Positions 1-8,705 of a DNA stretch of 64,000 nt are shown in pieces. Under the pieces are notes generated by a model, which was not told the origin of the DNA, made no database searches, and saw only the letters and a list, made by a program, of their open reading frames with translations. The stretch lies in contig NZ_FNPZ01000004.1 in the NCBI RefSeq assembly GCF_900107435.1, positions 434,001 to 498,000 of the forward strand. The letters run 5' to 3'. The position numbers and the translations under genes are program-made. This DNA comes from Herbiconiux ginsengi (GTDB lineage: Bacteria > Actinomycetota > Actinomycetes > Actinomycetales > Microbacteriaceae). How positions within the stretch are numbered: the stretch's first letter is position 1; each line of letters begins with the position of its first letter.

Positions 1-1
1 C

Positions 2-676
2 CTGTGGGTGGATGTCTCCTACGCCAGCCGGGGCGACGTCGCCGAGTGGGCCGAACGATTCCTGCTCGAGCAGCGCGTCGCGGTGGCTCCGGGCAGCGCC
101 TTCGGGCGGATGGGGGAGGGCTGGATCCGCTTCTGCGCCGCGGCCGCGCTCGACGACCTGCTCGAGGGCATCCGTCGCCTGCCCGAGCCGCCGCGCACCG
201 AGATCCGCCTCGTCCGGCCCGACGAGTACGAGGCCGTGTCGCGGCAGCGCTTCGCCGCCTACGCGCACGACTACGAGATCGGCGGTGAGTACGCCGAGAA
301 CGTGCGGGCCGTCGAGATGCACGCCACGGTCGCCGAGGTGTGGGTGGCCGTGGATTCCGCCACCGGCGACCTCCTGGGCTCGGTGACGCTGCCCCGTCCC
401 GGTGAGGCGCTGACCGAACTCGGCCGGGAGGGCGAGCTGGAGTTCCGACTGCTCGCCGTCGACCCCGGGGCCAGGGGCCGCGGCGTCGGGCGCCAGCTCA
501 CCGAGTTCGTGCTCGACACCGCGCGTAGCCGCGGCGCGACACGGGTCGTGATGAACAGCGGAACCGACATGGTGGTGGCCCACCGCCTCTACGAATCCCT
601 GGGGTTCGCCCGGATGCCGGAGCGCGAGAATCCGCCCGGCGTCGAGCCCACGCGCGCCTACGGTCTCGACCTCTGA
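2..676 (+). CDS. Aminotransferase (C-terminal end) fused to a GNAT N-acetyltransferase, 5' partial
   Basis: The frame is already open at the window edge, so the N-terminus is missing. The first ~57 visible residues look like the end of a fold-type I PLP aminotransferase: a segment resembling 'LLEQRVAVAPGSAFG', then a conserved Arg in 'GWIRFCAAA', then a closing helix. After a Pro-rich join ('LPEPPRTEIRLVRPDE') the reading frame continues without a break into a complete GNAT domain of ~160 residues, with the acetyl-CoA loop 'DPGARGRGVGRQL' and the family's 'YESLGF' near the C-terminus. The simplest reading is a natural two-domain enzyme. The aminotransferase body, and so its substrate, lies outside the window. 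The stop overlaps the start of the next gene by one base (TGATG), which suggests co-translation. The internal GTG at 8 is probably not a start, because the aminotransferase similarity runs through it. Confidence 0.75.
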   Translation: MWVDVSYASRGDVAEWAERFLLEQRVAVAPGSAFGRMGEGWIRFCAAAALDDLLEGIRRLPEPPRTEIRLVRPDEYEAVSRQRFAAYAHDYEIGGEYAENVRAVEMHATVAEVWVAVDSATGDLLGSVTLPRPGEALTELGREGELEFRLLAVDPGARGRGVGRQLTEFVLDTARSRGATRVVMNSGTDMVVAHRLYESLGFARMPERENPPGVEPTRAYGLDL

Positions 677-1968
677 TGCGGATCGCCGTCATCGGGGCCG
701 GAGCCGTCGGCGGCGTGATCGCCGCGCTCGCCGACCGTGCCGGCCATGCGGTGACGGTCACCGCGCGGGGAGCCCAGCTCGAGGCAGTGCAACGGAGCGG
801 CCTGCATCTCACCGGGCACTGGGGCGAGCACACGGCCCGGCCCCGCGCATCCGCTGTCCTCGACGAGCGGCCCGAGCTCGCGGTGCTGACGGTGAAGGCT
901 CAGGATGCGCGTGCGGCCCTGGAAGCGAATGCCGATTTCCTGGACGGCGTACCCCTGGTGGTGGTGCAGAACGGGTTGGGCGGGGCTGAGGCTGCGGCGG
1001 CGCAGCTGCCGACGACGCCCGTGGTGGGCGGACTCGCGTTGTTCGCCGCCTCGTATCTCTCACCGGGCGAGGTGTCGATCACCACGCCCGCCGCCACCTA
1101 CCTCGGCCTGCCCGCTGCGGTGCCGCCCCTCGGTCGCGGTGCGGCGCCGAGCCCCGCCGCGCCGTTCACCACTCCCGCGCCGTCCGATGCCGCGCCGTCC
1201 ACCACCGCGCCGTCCAATGCCGCGGCGTCCACTCCTGCTGCGCCGTCCGATGGCGCGGCGTCCACCACTCCTGCGCTCACCAGCGCACCCGCGCCCGCCT
1301 CTGCCTCCCCGCCCGCGTCCCCCTCCGTATCCGCCTCCGCCCCGGCGCCGAGTTCCGCCTCCGCAGCGGCCGACGGCCTCCCGACCGCCTCTGCCGCCTC
1401 CGCCCGGTCCGCAGCGGAGGCCGCCCTCCGCCTCGCCACCGCGACCCTCGGCGCGTTCATGCCGATCGAGGTCACCGCGAACTTCGCCGGCGCGCAATGG
1501 ACCAAGCTCATCGTCAACCAGGTCAATGCCCTCCCCGCGATCACCGGACTCTCCGTGCAGGAGACGATCGCCGATCCGCGGCTGCGCGCCGTGCTCACCG
1601 CGAGCATGCGCGAGGCGGTCGCCGTCGCCCGGGCGCGCGATGTGCACTTCGAGACCCTGCTCGGCTTGAGCGATCGTCTACTCCGCATCTTCGCGGCAGC
1701 GCCCCGTCCCCTCGCACAGCTGCTCCCCCGGCTGATGTCGCGCCGAGTCGGATCGACGCCGAACCCGGGCTCGACCCTGCAGAGCATCCGCCGCGGCCAA
1801 CTCACCGAGATCGACCACCTCAACGGCGCCGTCATGCGCGAGGCCCGCGCCGCCGGCGTCGAGGCCCCCATCAACGCCCACCTCGTACGCCTCGTGCACC
1901 GAGTCGAGGCCGAGGGCGCCTTCATCACCCCGGAAGAGATCGCGATTTCACTCACACTCCCGAAGTGA
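676..1968 (+). CDS. Ketopantoate reductase family protein (ApbA/PanE-like) with a large low-complexity insertion
   Basis: The N-terminus carries a Rossmann dinucleotide motif (GAGAVGG, residues 8-14). 'LTVKAQD' (Lys74) and 'VQNGLGG' follow, both typical of 2-dehydropantoate 2-reductase, which makes pantoate with NADPH for coenzyme A synthesis. The C-terminal helical domain has 'WTKLIVNQVNALPAITG' (Lys277) and a 'GSTLQSIRRGQLTEIDHLNG' segment typical of the family. At 430 residues it is about 100 longer than usual. The excess is one block at about residues 147-244, made almost only of Ala, Pro, Ser and Thr, placed between the two domains. Family membership is clear, but true PanE activity is not proven because the family includes other 2-oxoacid reductases. 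It starts inside the stop codon of the upstream fusion gene. Confidence 0.82.
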   Translation: MRIAVIGAGAVGGVIAALADRAGHAVTVTARGAQLEAVQRSGLHLTGHWGEHTARPRASAVLDERPELAVLTVKAQDARAALEANADFLDGVPLVVVQNGLGGAEAAAAQLPTTPVVGGLALFAASYLSPGEVSITTPAATYLGLPAAVPPLGRGAAPSPAAPFTTPAPSDAAPSTTAPSNAAASTPAAPSDGAASTTPALTSAPAPASASPPASPSVSASAPAPSSASAAADGLPTASAASARSAAEAALRLATATLGAFMPIEVTANFAGAQWTKLIVNQVNALPAITGLSVQETIADPRLRAVLTASMREAVAVARARDVHFETLLGLSDRLLRIFAAAPRPLAQLLPRLMSRRVGSTPNPGSTLQSIRRGQLTEIDHLNGAVMREARAAGVEAPINAHLVRLVHRVEAEGAFITPEEIAISLTLPK

Positions 1969-2054
1969 TGCGCACAGGAAGGCACGCAACAGGCCCTTAT
2001 CGACGACCCAGGGTGAGCGCGAGGCCGCGAAGCGACCTCACGCGAACATGCCGC

Positions 2055-2081
2055 GCGGCGCCGGGCAAGGACCGGCGCCGC
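2055..2081. terminator. GC-rich hairpin between convergent genes, possible bidirectional terminator
   Basis: Two perfect 10-base arms (GCGGCGCCGG at 2055-2064 and CCGGCGCCGC at 2072-2081) enclose a 7-base loop. The hairpin lies between the plus-strand panE-like gene and the minus-strand epimerase gene, where a terminator serving both would be expected. There is no T tract, so intrinsic termination is an inference from position and stem strength. Confidence 0.45.
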
Positions 2082-2099
2082 CCTCGGAGGCCGCGCGAA

Positions 2100-2140
2100 G
2101 CACGGCCCCCGAGGCAGCTAGCACGGCCCCGAGGCAGCTA
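2100..2140. repeat. Tandem direct repeat, two ~20-bp units
   Basis: The unit GCACGGCCCCGAGGCAGCTA occurs at 2121-2140 and, with one extra C, at 2100-2120. The second unit contains the stop codon of the minus-strand epimerase gene (CTA at 2138-2140). This looks like a recent slippage or duplication at the 3' end of that gene. No function is suggested. Confidence 0.7.
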
Positions 2141-3022
2141 GCCCAGATACGAGCCCGCCCGCAGCTCGTCCACGAGAGACGGGCCGTTGGGCTCCCAGCC
2201 GAGGTCGATGCGCGCTGCCGATCCGGTGGCCTGCTGGTCGAGCAAGAGGGCGTCGGCGAACCCCTCACCGAGGCGTGCGCGCGTCTCCTCGACCGTCGAC
2301 GGCGCAACCCGCCCGTCGAGCCCGGCAGCGGTCGCCGCGGCCTCACCGAGCTCGCGTACGGTCGGGTTCTGGCCGCTGGCGCCGATGTAGTACGACCCGC
2401 CGTCGGCCAGGTCGAAGGCCAGCAGGTAGAGCTCGGCGAGGTCGTCGACGAACACGGTGGTCCAGTGCTGCTCGCCGGAGCCCACGAGCGACAGGGCGGG
2501 CGCGACGCCCGAGCCGCGCGGCGCATCCTGGATCACCCGGGGAATGCCCTGCCCCTGGCCGAACACGATGCCGGGCGCGATGATCGTCGTCTTGATGCCC
2601 TCGGCGCTGCGCACCCGCGCCTCGATCGGCACCCGCCAGGCGGTGATGGCCGGCGGGTCGAACGGCGTGCGCTCGGTGATCGCATCGCCCGATCCGAACA
2701 CCCAGATGCCGCCCGTGTGCACGTAGGGCTTGTCGCTGCCCTCGAGCCCGGCGAACACGGCGGAGACGAACGCGTCGTCGGCGGCCGCCGCGTCGGTGTC
2801 GTGAGCGGCGAGGTGGATGACCCCGTCGCTCTCGAGGGCGAGGTGGGTGACGAGCTCGCGGTCGGTCAGGGTGCCGAGCACCGCGCGGGCGCCGGTCGCC
2901 TCGACCTCCGCGATCTTGTCGGAGTTGCGCACGAGCGCGACGACGTCGCGCCCCTGCGAGCGGAGTTGACGGAGAACGGTGGACCCGATGAACCCGGTCG
3001 CGCCGGTGAGGAAGATAGCCAT
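2138..3022 (-). CDS. NAD(P)-dependent epimerase/dehydratase family protein
   Basis: The 294-residue protein opens with 'MAIFLTGATGFIGSTVLRQL', the glycine-rich nucleotide-binding motif of extended short-chain dehydrogenases. It continues with a 'GVIHLAAHDTD' segment and a 'TIIAPGIVFGQG' segment as in NAD-dependent epimerase/dehydratase proteins that act on nucleotide sugars, flavonoid-type or other small substrates. The usual Tyr-x3-Lys catalytic pair is not obvious, so it may be one of the atypical members related to NmrA-like or reductase proteins. The start at 3022 is chosen because the Rossmann motif begins at residue 5; the frame stays open for another 132 codons upstream, but that part is antisense to lepA and has no family similarity. 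The gene diverges from lepA across ~100 bases and stands alone. The substrate cannot be told. Confidence 0.8.
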   Translation of the reverse strand: MAIFLTGATGFIGSTVLRQLRSQGRDVVALVRNSDKIAEVEATGARAVLGTLTDRELVTHLALESDGVIHLAAHDTDAAAADDAFVSAVFAGLEGSDKPYVHTGGIWVFGSGDAITERTPFDPPAITAWRVPIEARVRSAEGIKTTIIAPGIVFGQGQGIPRVIQDAPRGSGVAPALSLVGSGEQHWTTVFVDDLAELYLLAFDLADGGSYYIGASGQNPTVRELGEAAATAAGLDGRVAPSTVEETRARLGEGFADALLLDQQATGSAARIDLGWEPNGPSLVDELRAGSYLG

Positions 3023-3122
3023 ACCCCAATTCAACACAACGATCCGCCCCTCTCTTCCGGACATGGCAGAATAGGTCGTCCCGTCATTCGCCGCGCCCGG
3101 CCCCGACGACCCAGAGGAATGC

Positions 3123-4973
3123 GTGAGCCCCCTAGCCCTGAAGGCACTCGAACCCGCCTCCACCGACCCCGCATTCATCCGCAACTTCTGCATCATCGCG
3201 CACATCGACCACGGCAAGTCCACCCTGGCCGACCGGATGCTCGGCATCACCGGCGTGGTCAGCGACCGCGACATGCGCGCCCAGTACCTCGACCGCATGG
3301 ACATCGAGCGCGAGCGTGGCATCACCATCAAGAGCCAGGCGGTGCGGATGCCGTGGCGCCTCGGCGACCAGACCTTCGCCCTCAACATGATCGACACCCC
3401 CGGGCACGTCGACTTCACCTACGAGGTGTCGCGCAGCCTCGCCGCCTGCGAGGGCGCCATCCTGCTCGTCGACGCGGCGCAGGGCATCGAGGCGCAGACC
3501 CTCGCCAACCTCTACCTGGCGCTCGAGAACGACCTCACCATCATCCCGGTGCTCAACAAGATCGACCTGCCGGCGGCCGACCCCGAGAAGTATGCCAAAG
3601 AGCTCGCGAGCCTCATCGGCGGCAGCCCCGACGACGTGCTCCGGGTCTCCGGCAAGACCGGCATGGGCGTCGAAGCGCTGCTCGACCGCGTGACCGAGCT
3701 CATCCCCGCTCCGGTGGGCGACGCGGATGCGCCGGCTCGCGCCATGATCTTCGACTCGGTCTACGACGCCTACCGCGGCGTCGTCACCTACGTGCGCATG
3801 ATCGACGGGCACCTGAGTCCGCGCGAGCGCATCCAGATGATGTCGACCCGGGCCACGCACGAGATCCTCGAGATCGGGGTCTCGAGCCCCGAGCCCACCC
3901 CCTCCAAGGGCCTCGGCGTCGGCGAGGTGGGCTACCTCATCACGGGCGTGAAAGACGTGCGGCAGTCGAAGGTGGGCGACACCGTCACCACCGCGTCGAA
4001 GCCCGCCACCGTCGCGCTGCCGGGCTACACCGAGCCCCTGCCGATGGTGTTCTCGGGCCTGTACCCGCTCGACGGCACCGACTACCCGGCCCTCCGCGAG
4101 GCGCTCGACAAGCTGAAGCTCAGCGACGCGGCCCTGGTCTACGAGCCCGAGACATCCGTCGCTCTCGGATTCGGCTTCCGCTGCGGATTCCTCGGCCTCC
4201 TGCACCTCGAGATCATCTCCGAGCGGCTGGAACGCGAATTCGGGCTCGACCTGATCGCCACCGCGCCGAGCGTGATCTACCACGTCACCACCGAAGACAA
4301 GAAGACCATCACGGTCACCAACCCGAGCGAGTTCCCGGGCGGCAAGATCGTGAGTGTCGAGGAGCCGGTGGTGAACGCCGCGATCCTCGCGCCGAAAGAC
4401 TACGTGGGCGTCATCATGGAGCTCTGCCAGAGCCGCCGTGGCACGCTGCAGGGCATGGAGTTCCTCGGCGAAGACCGGGTGGAGATCAAGTACACGATGC
4501 CGCTCGGCGAGATCGTGTTCGACTTCTTCGACAACCTCAAGTCGAAGACCGCCGGCTACGCGTCGCTCGACTACGAGCCCGCGGGCGAGGCCGAGGCCGA
4601 CCTGGTGAAGGTCGACATCCTGCTGCAGGGTGAGCAGGTGGACGCGTTCAGCGCCATCGTGCACCGCGACAAGGCCTACGCCTACGGCGTGCTGATGACC
4701 GGGCGACTGCGCGAGCTCATCCCGCGGCAGCAGTTCGAGGTGCCGATCCAGGCCGCGATCGGCGCGCGGATCATCGCGCGCGAGTCGATCCGCGCGATGC
4801 GCAAAGACGTTCTGGCCAAGTGCTACGGCGGTGACATCACCCGCAAGCGGAAGCTCCTCGAGAAGCAGAAAGAGGGCAAGAAGCGCATGAAGATGGTGGG
4901 CCGGGTCGAGGTGCCCCAGGAGGCCTTCATCGCCGCGCTCTCGGGCGACACCGAGAAGAAGAAGGACAAGTAG
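3123..4973 (+). CDS. lepA: Elongation factor 4 (ribosome back-translocase LepA)
   Basis: The 616-residue translational GTPase has the G1 motif 'AHIDHGKST' near residue 27, the switch region '[12 protein letters not shown]', 'DTPGHVDF' (G3) and 'NKID' (G4). EF-G-like domains follow, then the LepA-specific C-terminal domain ending in a Lys-rich stretch ('[16 protein letters not shown]'). It acts on stalled or mistranslocated ribosomes and affects initiation and ribosome assembly. The GTG at 3123 is preceded by AGAGGA at 3113-3118. The ATG at 3119 is in another frame. The length matches the family. It is followed after two bases by the DUF1990 gene and then hemW, a lepA-hemW order common in Actinobacteria. 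Confidence 0.97.
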   Translation: MSPLALKALEPASTDPAFIRNFCIIAHIDHGKSTLADRMLGITGVVSDRDMRAQYLDRMDIERERGITIKSQAVRMPWRLGDQTFALNMIDTPGHVDFTYEVSRSLAACEGAILLVDAAQGIEAQTLANLYLALENDLTIIPVLNKIDLPAADPEKYAKELASLIGGSPDDVLRVSGKTGMGVEALLDRVTELIPAPVGDADAPARAMIFDSVYDAYRGVVTYVRMIDGHLSPRERIQMMSTRATHEILEIGVSSPEPTPSKGLGVGEVGYLITGVKDVRQSKVGDTVTTASKPATVALPGYTEPLPMVFSGLYPLDGTDYPALREALDKLKLSDAALVYEPETSVALGFGFRCGFLGLLHLEIISERLEREFGLDLIATAPSVIYHVTTEDKKTITVTNPSEFPGGKIVSVEEPVVNAAILAPKDYVGVIMELCQSRRGTLQGMEFLGEDRVEIKYTMPLGEIVFDFFDNLKSKTAGYASLDYEPAGEAEADLVKVDILLQGEQVDAFSAIVHRDKAYAYGVLMTGRLRELIPRQQFEVPIQAAIGARIIARESIRAMRKDVLAKCYGGDITRKRKLLEKQKEGKKRMKMVGRVEVPQEAFIAALSGDTEKKKDK

Positions 4974-4975
4974 GG

Positions 4976-5644
4976 ATGGCGAGCACCACCACTGCGCGTG
5001 CGGTCTCCCGGTCGGAGGCGTCGCTCAGCTACGCCGCCGTGGGCGCCACTCAGGCCGAAGACCTGCTCTACTTCCCGCCGAAGGGTTTCCACCCGATGGA
5101 GCGCCGCGCGCGCCTCGGCTCGGGCACCGAACGCTTCGAGGCGGCTTCGGCGAAACTGATGGCGTGGGGAGTGCAGCGCGGATCGGGCATCACGGTCGGC
5201 GACATCCAGCCCGCTGCCCCCACCGAGACCGACTACGCCGGCTTGGTCTATGACGAGTCGGGCGCCCCCGTGGGCCCACGCGCGGCGCATCCGGAGCAGG
5301 GCTACGGCGAAGACGGCACCCCGCTGGTCTCGGCCGGCACCACCGCCGAGCTCACCATCCGGGCGTTCGGCATGAGCTTCCGCGCGCCGATCCGCGTCGT
5401 GTACCTGGTGAACGAACCGGGGCGCATCGGGTTCGCCTACGGCACGCTGCCGGGGCATCCGGAGTCCGGCGAAGAGAGCTTCGTGGTGGAGCACCTCTCC
5501 GACGACTCGGTCTGGATCGTCGTGCGCGCGTTCTCGCGCCCGAGCACCTGGTTCTACCGGCTCGGCCAGCCGGTGCTGCGCATCATGCAGGCGCGCGCCA
5601 CCCGTCGCTACCTGCGCGCACTCATGCCGAGCAAGGGCGCGTAG
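4976..5644 (+). CDS. DUF1990 family protein
   Basis: The 222-residue protein matches the actinobacterial and plant DUF1990 family. It shows an N-terminal 'FPPKGFHPMERRARLGSG' segment, a middle 'VYLVNEPGRIGFAYGTLPGHPESGEESF' type motif (positions ~140-170) and a C-terminal 'ATRRYLRAL'. The fold is thought to be of a ligand-binding START-like kind; no reaction is established. It starts two bases after the lepA stop and ends 8 bases before hemW, so it is probably co-transcribed with both. There is no signal peptide or membrane segment, so it should be cytoplasmic. Confidence 0.85.
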   Translation: MASTTTARAVSRSEASLSYAAVGATQAEDLLYFPPKGFHPMERRARLGSGTERFEAASAKLMAWGVQRGSGITVGDIQPAAPTETDYAGLVYDESGAPVGPRAAHPEQGYGEDGTPLVSAGTTAELTIRAFGMSFRAPIRVVYLVNEPGRIGFAYGTLPGHPESGEESFVVEHLSDDSVWIVVRAFSRPSTWFYRLGQPVLRIMQARATRRYLRALMPSKGA

Positions 5645-5652
5645 GCGCGGTC

Positions 5653-6882
5653 GTGCCGTCTCTCTTGCCGGTGGGCGACCCGGCTCCCGCCGACGGACTG
5701 CTGCCGGCACCGGATGCGCCGGAATCGCCTGCCGACGCGCCCCGCGACTTCGGCCTCTACGTGCATGTGCCGTTCTGCCGCGTGCGCTGCGGATACTGCG
5801 ACTTCAATACCTACACGGCCACGGAGCTCCGCGGCGTGAAGCAGAGCGACTACGCGTCGCAGGCGATCGACGAGATGACCTTCGCAGCCGGCGTGCTCGC
5901 CGCATCCGGTTACCCGCACCGCCCGCTTTCGACGGTGTTCTTCGGAGGCGGCACGCCCACGCTGCTGCCGGCCGCGCAGCTCGCGGCGATGCTGGGCGCG
6001 GCCCGTGACACCTGGGGCTTGGCCGACAACGCCGAGGTCACCACCGAGGCCAACCCGGACTCCGTCGACGCCGCGTACCTCCGCACGCTCGCCGATGCCG
6101 GGTTCACGCGGGTGAGCTTCGGGATGCAGTCGGCCGTTCCGAGCGTGCTGGCGACGCTAGAGCGCACCCACGATCCGGCCCGCATCCCCTCCGTCGTCGG
6201 CTGGGCGAAGGACGCGGGGCTCGACGTCAGCCTCGACCTCATCTACGGCACCCCCGGCGAGACGCTCGACGACTGGCAGCGCTCGATCGACGCGGTGCTC
6301 GAGAACGAGCCCGACCACGTCTCCGCCTACGCCTTGATCGTGGAGGACGGCACGAAGCTCGCCCGGCAGATCCGCTCGGGGCAGGTCGCCGCGCCCTCCG
6401 ACGACCTGCAGGCCGACATGTACGAGCGGGCGGATGCCGCGTTCGGGGCCTCGGGATACGAGTGGTACGAGGTGAGCAACTGGGCCCGTGGGGCATCGCA
6501 CCGTTCGAGGCACAACCTCGGCTACTGGGTGGGACACGATTGGTGGGGCATCGGCCCGGGTTCGCACAGCTACGTCGGATCGACTCGGTGGTGGAACGTG
6601 AAGCATCCGGCCGCCTATGCGCAACGCATCGCGGCGGGAGAGTCTCCGGCGGTGGGGCGCGAGACGATCGACGCGTCCGCTCGTGATCTCGAGCGGGTGC
6701 TCCTGCTCACCCGCGTGCGCGGCGCTCTGCGGGTGGCGTCGCTGGCGCCCGGCGCGCGCCGCGAAGTCGCGGGCCTCATCGCCGACGGCCTGATCGACGG
6801 CCCGGCAGCCCTCCGCGGCACCCTCGACCTCACCCTCCGGGGCCGCCTCCTCGCCGACGCGGTAGTCCGCCGCCTCACCTGA
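5653..6882 (+). CDS. hemW: Radical SAM heme chaperone HemW
   Basis: The 409-residue protein has the radical SAM cluster motif CRVRCGYC (Cys42, Cys46, Cys49; CX3CX2C) followed by Asp-Phe as in HemW. It also carries 'FFGGGTPTLL', 'EANPDSV' and 'RVSFGMQS', which separate the HemN/HemW group from other radical SAM enzymes. HemW binds heme and delivers it to respiratory enzymes; many members were once annotated as oxygen-independent coproporphyrinogen oxidase, and that older name is less likely because the first Cys is followed by CX3CX2C without the extra fourth Cys of HemN. The C-terminal winged domain is complete. The GTG at 5653 is 8 bases after the DUF1990 stop. An inverted repeat follows the stop. 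Confidence 0.93.
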   Translation: MPSLLPVGDPAPADGLLPAPDAPESPADAPRDFGLYVHVPFCRVRCGYCDFNTYTATELRGVKQSDYASQAIDEMTFAAGVLAASGYPHRPLSTVFFGGGTPTLLPAAQLAAMLGAARDTWGLADNAEVTTEANPDSVDAAYLRTLADAGFTRVSFGMQSAVPSVLATLERTHDPARIPSVVGWAKDAGLDVSLDLIYGTPGETLDDWQRSIDAVLENEPDHVSAYALIVEDGTKLARQIRSGQVAAPSDDLQADMYERADAAFGASGYEWYEVSNWARGASHRSRHNLGYWVGHDWWGIGPGSHSYVGSTRWWNVKHPAAYAQRIAAGESPAVGRETIDASARDLERVLLLTRVRGALRVASLAPGARREVAGLIADGLIDGPAALRGTLDLTLRGRLLADAVVRRLT

Positions 6883-6884
6883 CC

Positions 6885-6969
6885 GTTCGCGTTCGAAAAC
6901 GCAAACGTCGCGGCAACCGAGCCCGTATGGGCGTTGGTTGCCGCGACGTTTGCGGTTCTGAACGCGAAC
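6885..6969. repeat. Long imperfect inverted repeat, copy A (convergent-gene palindrome)
   Basis: The left arm is 6885-6918 and the right arm 6936-6969, 34 bases each with 3 mismatches, around a 17-base loop. The outer core AACGCAAACGTCGC is shared with a second element at 34575-34647. The inner 8 stem bases (CGGCAACC paired with GGTTGCCG) differ from that copy but remain complementary. It lies between the convergent hemW and DUF4870 genes, starting 3 bases after one stop and ending next to the other. It could act as a bidirectional terminator or a 3'-end-protecting hairpin; there is no T tract. Confidence 0.85.
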
Positions 6970-6970
6970 C

Positions 6971-7471
6971 CTACTTGATGAAGCGGAAGTTGAAGAAGTA
7001 GCGGTAGGTGCCGCCCTGGTTGACCTTCACGCCCGCGATGATCGCGAAGATGAGGCCCACGATCTGCACGGCCCAGGCGAGGAAGTAGAACAGGAAGCCG
7101 ATGAAGATGAACGCCGTGATCGTGCCGATGATGTAGAGGCCGACCACGAAGATCGCAACCGTGATCTGGAAGTTCAGCGACTCCTTGGCCTCCTGGTTGG
7201 TCAGCGGGCCGCGATCCTTGAAGATCAGCCAGATGATCAGCGGCGGAATCCAGCCCAGGATGCCGCCCAGCTGACCGAGCATGGCCCACTGCTTGTCTTC
7301 AGCGGGGGAGAGCGGCGCGGCCGCGACGGGTGCGCCCTGGTAGCCGGGCGGGGGAGCCTGGTAACCGGGAGGCGGCGCCTGGTATCCGGGAGGCGGCGTC
7401 GGCTGTCCGGGCGGGGGAGTGGGCTGGCCGGCGGCCGGGTCGTACGGCGGTGTTGCGTTGGGGTCAGTCAT
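6971..7471 (-). CDS. DUF4870 domain membrane protein with a Pro/Tyr-rich N-terminus
   Basis: The 166-residue protein has a cytoplasmic-looking N-terminal third built from repeats of a 'PPPGYQA' unit (residues ~18-48). A DUF4870 region follows: 'KQWAMLGQLGGILGWIPPLIIW', then 'RGPLTNQEAKESLNFQ', then two more hydrophobic spans, about four membrane segments in all. Similar proteins are common in Actinobacteria and have no known function. The start at 7471 has GAAAGG about 8 bases upstream on the minus strand. It converges with hemW, and the inverted repeat lies between the two stops. Confidence 0.85.
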   Translation of the reverse strand: MTDPNATPPYDPAAGQPTPPPGQPTPPPGYQAPPPGYQAPPPGYQGAPVAAAPLSPAEDKQWAMLGQLGGILGWIPPLIIWLIFKDRGPLTNQEAKESLNFQITVAIFVVGLYIIGTITAFIFIGFLFYFLAWAVQIVGLIFAIIAGVKVNQGGTYRYFFNFRFIK

Positions 7472-7620
7472 GTCTCGCGCCTTTCAGACGGTGGGAGAGG
7501 CCCGCGGGCGGGCCAGCACGCGGGCACGAGCCCGCACACAGACACAAGATAGCGCCCGGGCTGCGCAGCAGCAATGATTTTCCGTCAGGGTGTCCCGAAC
7601 CGCCGCGTCACAATCGGAGA

Positions 7621-7652
7621 TATAATTGGCACTCCAGTGAGGTGAGTGCCAA
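7621..7652 (+). promoter_or_regulatory. hrcA promoter -10 box overlapping a CIRCE operator
   Basis: TATAAT at 7621-7626 is a consensus -10 box. Its last base is the first base of the operator: TTGGCACTC (7626-7634), a 9-base spacer, GAGTGCCAA (7644-7652). The arms are a perfect inverted repeat and match the CIRCE consensus TTAGCACTC-N9-GAGTGCTAA with one compensated change in each arm. HrcA bound here would block its own promoter, so the hrcA-dnaJ unit should be heat-inducible. Confidence 0.95.
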
Positions 7653-7670
7653 CAGAGGAGGGTGTTCCTG

Positions 7671-8705
7671 ATGGTCTCAGAACGCAGCCTCGAAGTGCTC
7701 CGCGTGATCGTGCAGGACTACGTGGCGTCCCGGGAGCCCGTCGGCTCGAAGAGCATCGCCGAGCGGCATTCCTTCGGGGTCTCCGCCGCCACCATCCGCA
7801 ACGACATGGCGCTGCTCGAAGAAGAGGAGCTGATCACCGCTCCGCACACCTCGAGCGGCCGTGTGCCCACCGACAAGGGCTACCGCCTGTTCGTCGACCA
7901 CCTCTCCGACCTCCGCCCCCTCAGCCCGGCGCAACGCCACGCGATCGAGACCTTCCTGGGCTCGAGCGTCGACGTCGACGACGTGCTCGCCCGCACCGTG
8001 CGCCTGCTCTCGCAGCTCACCCATCAGGTCGCGCTGGTGCAGTATCCGTCGCTCTCACAGGCGCGCGTGCGCCACGTCGAAGTCGTCTCGCTCACGCCGC
8101 GGCGCCTGATGACGGTGGTCATCACCGACAGCGGCCACGTCGATCAGCGGGTCGTGGATGTTCCGGCCGAGACCGACGACGAGTTGATCGCCGAGTTGCG
8201 GATGCGCCTGAACGAGACGATCGGCGGGCTGGGGCTCACCGAGGCCGCGAGCGCCCTCACCGGTGTCTCCGAACGCTTCGCCCATCAGCACGGCCCGACG
8301 GTCGACGTGGTGGCGAACATCCTGCAGGAGCAGGTGACGGCGAACCGGCAGGAGAAGCTGCTCATCGCCGGCGCCGCCAACCTGGTGCGCACCGAAGAAG
8401 ACTTCCACGGCAGCATCCTCCCGGTGCTGGAAGCGGTCGAGGAACAGGTGGTGCTGCTCCGCCTGTTCAGCGAGATGGAGGCCGACCAGCGCGGCGTCAC
8501 CGTCTCGATCGGCCGCGAGAACGAGTCGTTCGGCCTCGGCGAGACCTCCATCCTCGCTTCCGGCTACTCGGGGATCGGCACGTCGATCTCCCGCCTCGGG
8601 GTGCTCGGCCCCACCCGCATGGACTACTCGAGCAACATCTCGGCGGTGCGCGCCGTGGCGCGCTATCTGTCCCGCACTCTCGGAGACTCGGGCAGCGCCA
8701 GCTGA
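7671..8705 (+). CDS. hrcA: Heat-inducible transcription repressor HrcA
   Basis: HrcA binds CIRCE operators and represses heat-shock chaperone genes; GroE assists its folding and so sets the feedback. The 344-residue protein opens with a winged helix ('[27 protein letters not shown]', residues ~3-30), followed by '[18 protein letters not shown]' and '[15 protein letters not shown]', both diagnostic of HrcA. The dimerisation and inserted GAF-like domains follow. The ATG at 7671 is preferred because GAGGAGG at 7655-7661 sits 9 bases before it. The GTG at 7662 touches that Shine-Dalgarno sequence and would be too close. The operator upstream implies autoregulation. dnaJ follows after 35 bases. 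Confidence 0.97.
   Translation: MVSERSLEVLRVIVQDYVASREPVGSKSIAERHSFGVSAATIRNDMALLEEEELITAPHTSSGRVPTDKGYRLFVDHLSDLRPLSPAQRHAIETFLGSSVDVDDVLARTVRLLSQLTHQVALVQYPSLSQARVRHVEVVSLTPRRLMTVVITDSGHVDQRVVDVPAETDDELIAELRMRLNETIGGLGLTEAASALTGVSERFAHQHGPTVDVVANILQEQVTANRQEKLLIAGAANLVRTEEDFHGSILPVLEAVEEQVVLLRLFSEMEADQRGVTVSIGRENESFGLGETSILASGYSGIGTSISRLGVLGPTRMDYSSNISAVRAVARYLSRTLGDSGSAS

Noticed and set aside
2138-3418. 426-codon version of the epimerase-like protein
   Set aside because: The extra 132 codons run through the lepA promoter and coding region antisense, and the Rossmann motif starts right after the ATG at 3022.
3132-4664. Long open frame on the minus strand opposite lepA
   Set aside because: It is a codon-bias shadow: lepA is intact and fully conserved on the plus strand, and the antisense product is His/Asp/Val-rich with no family motif.
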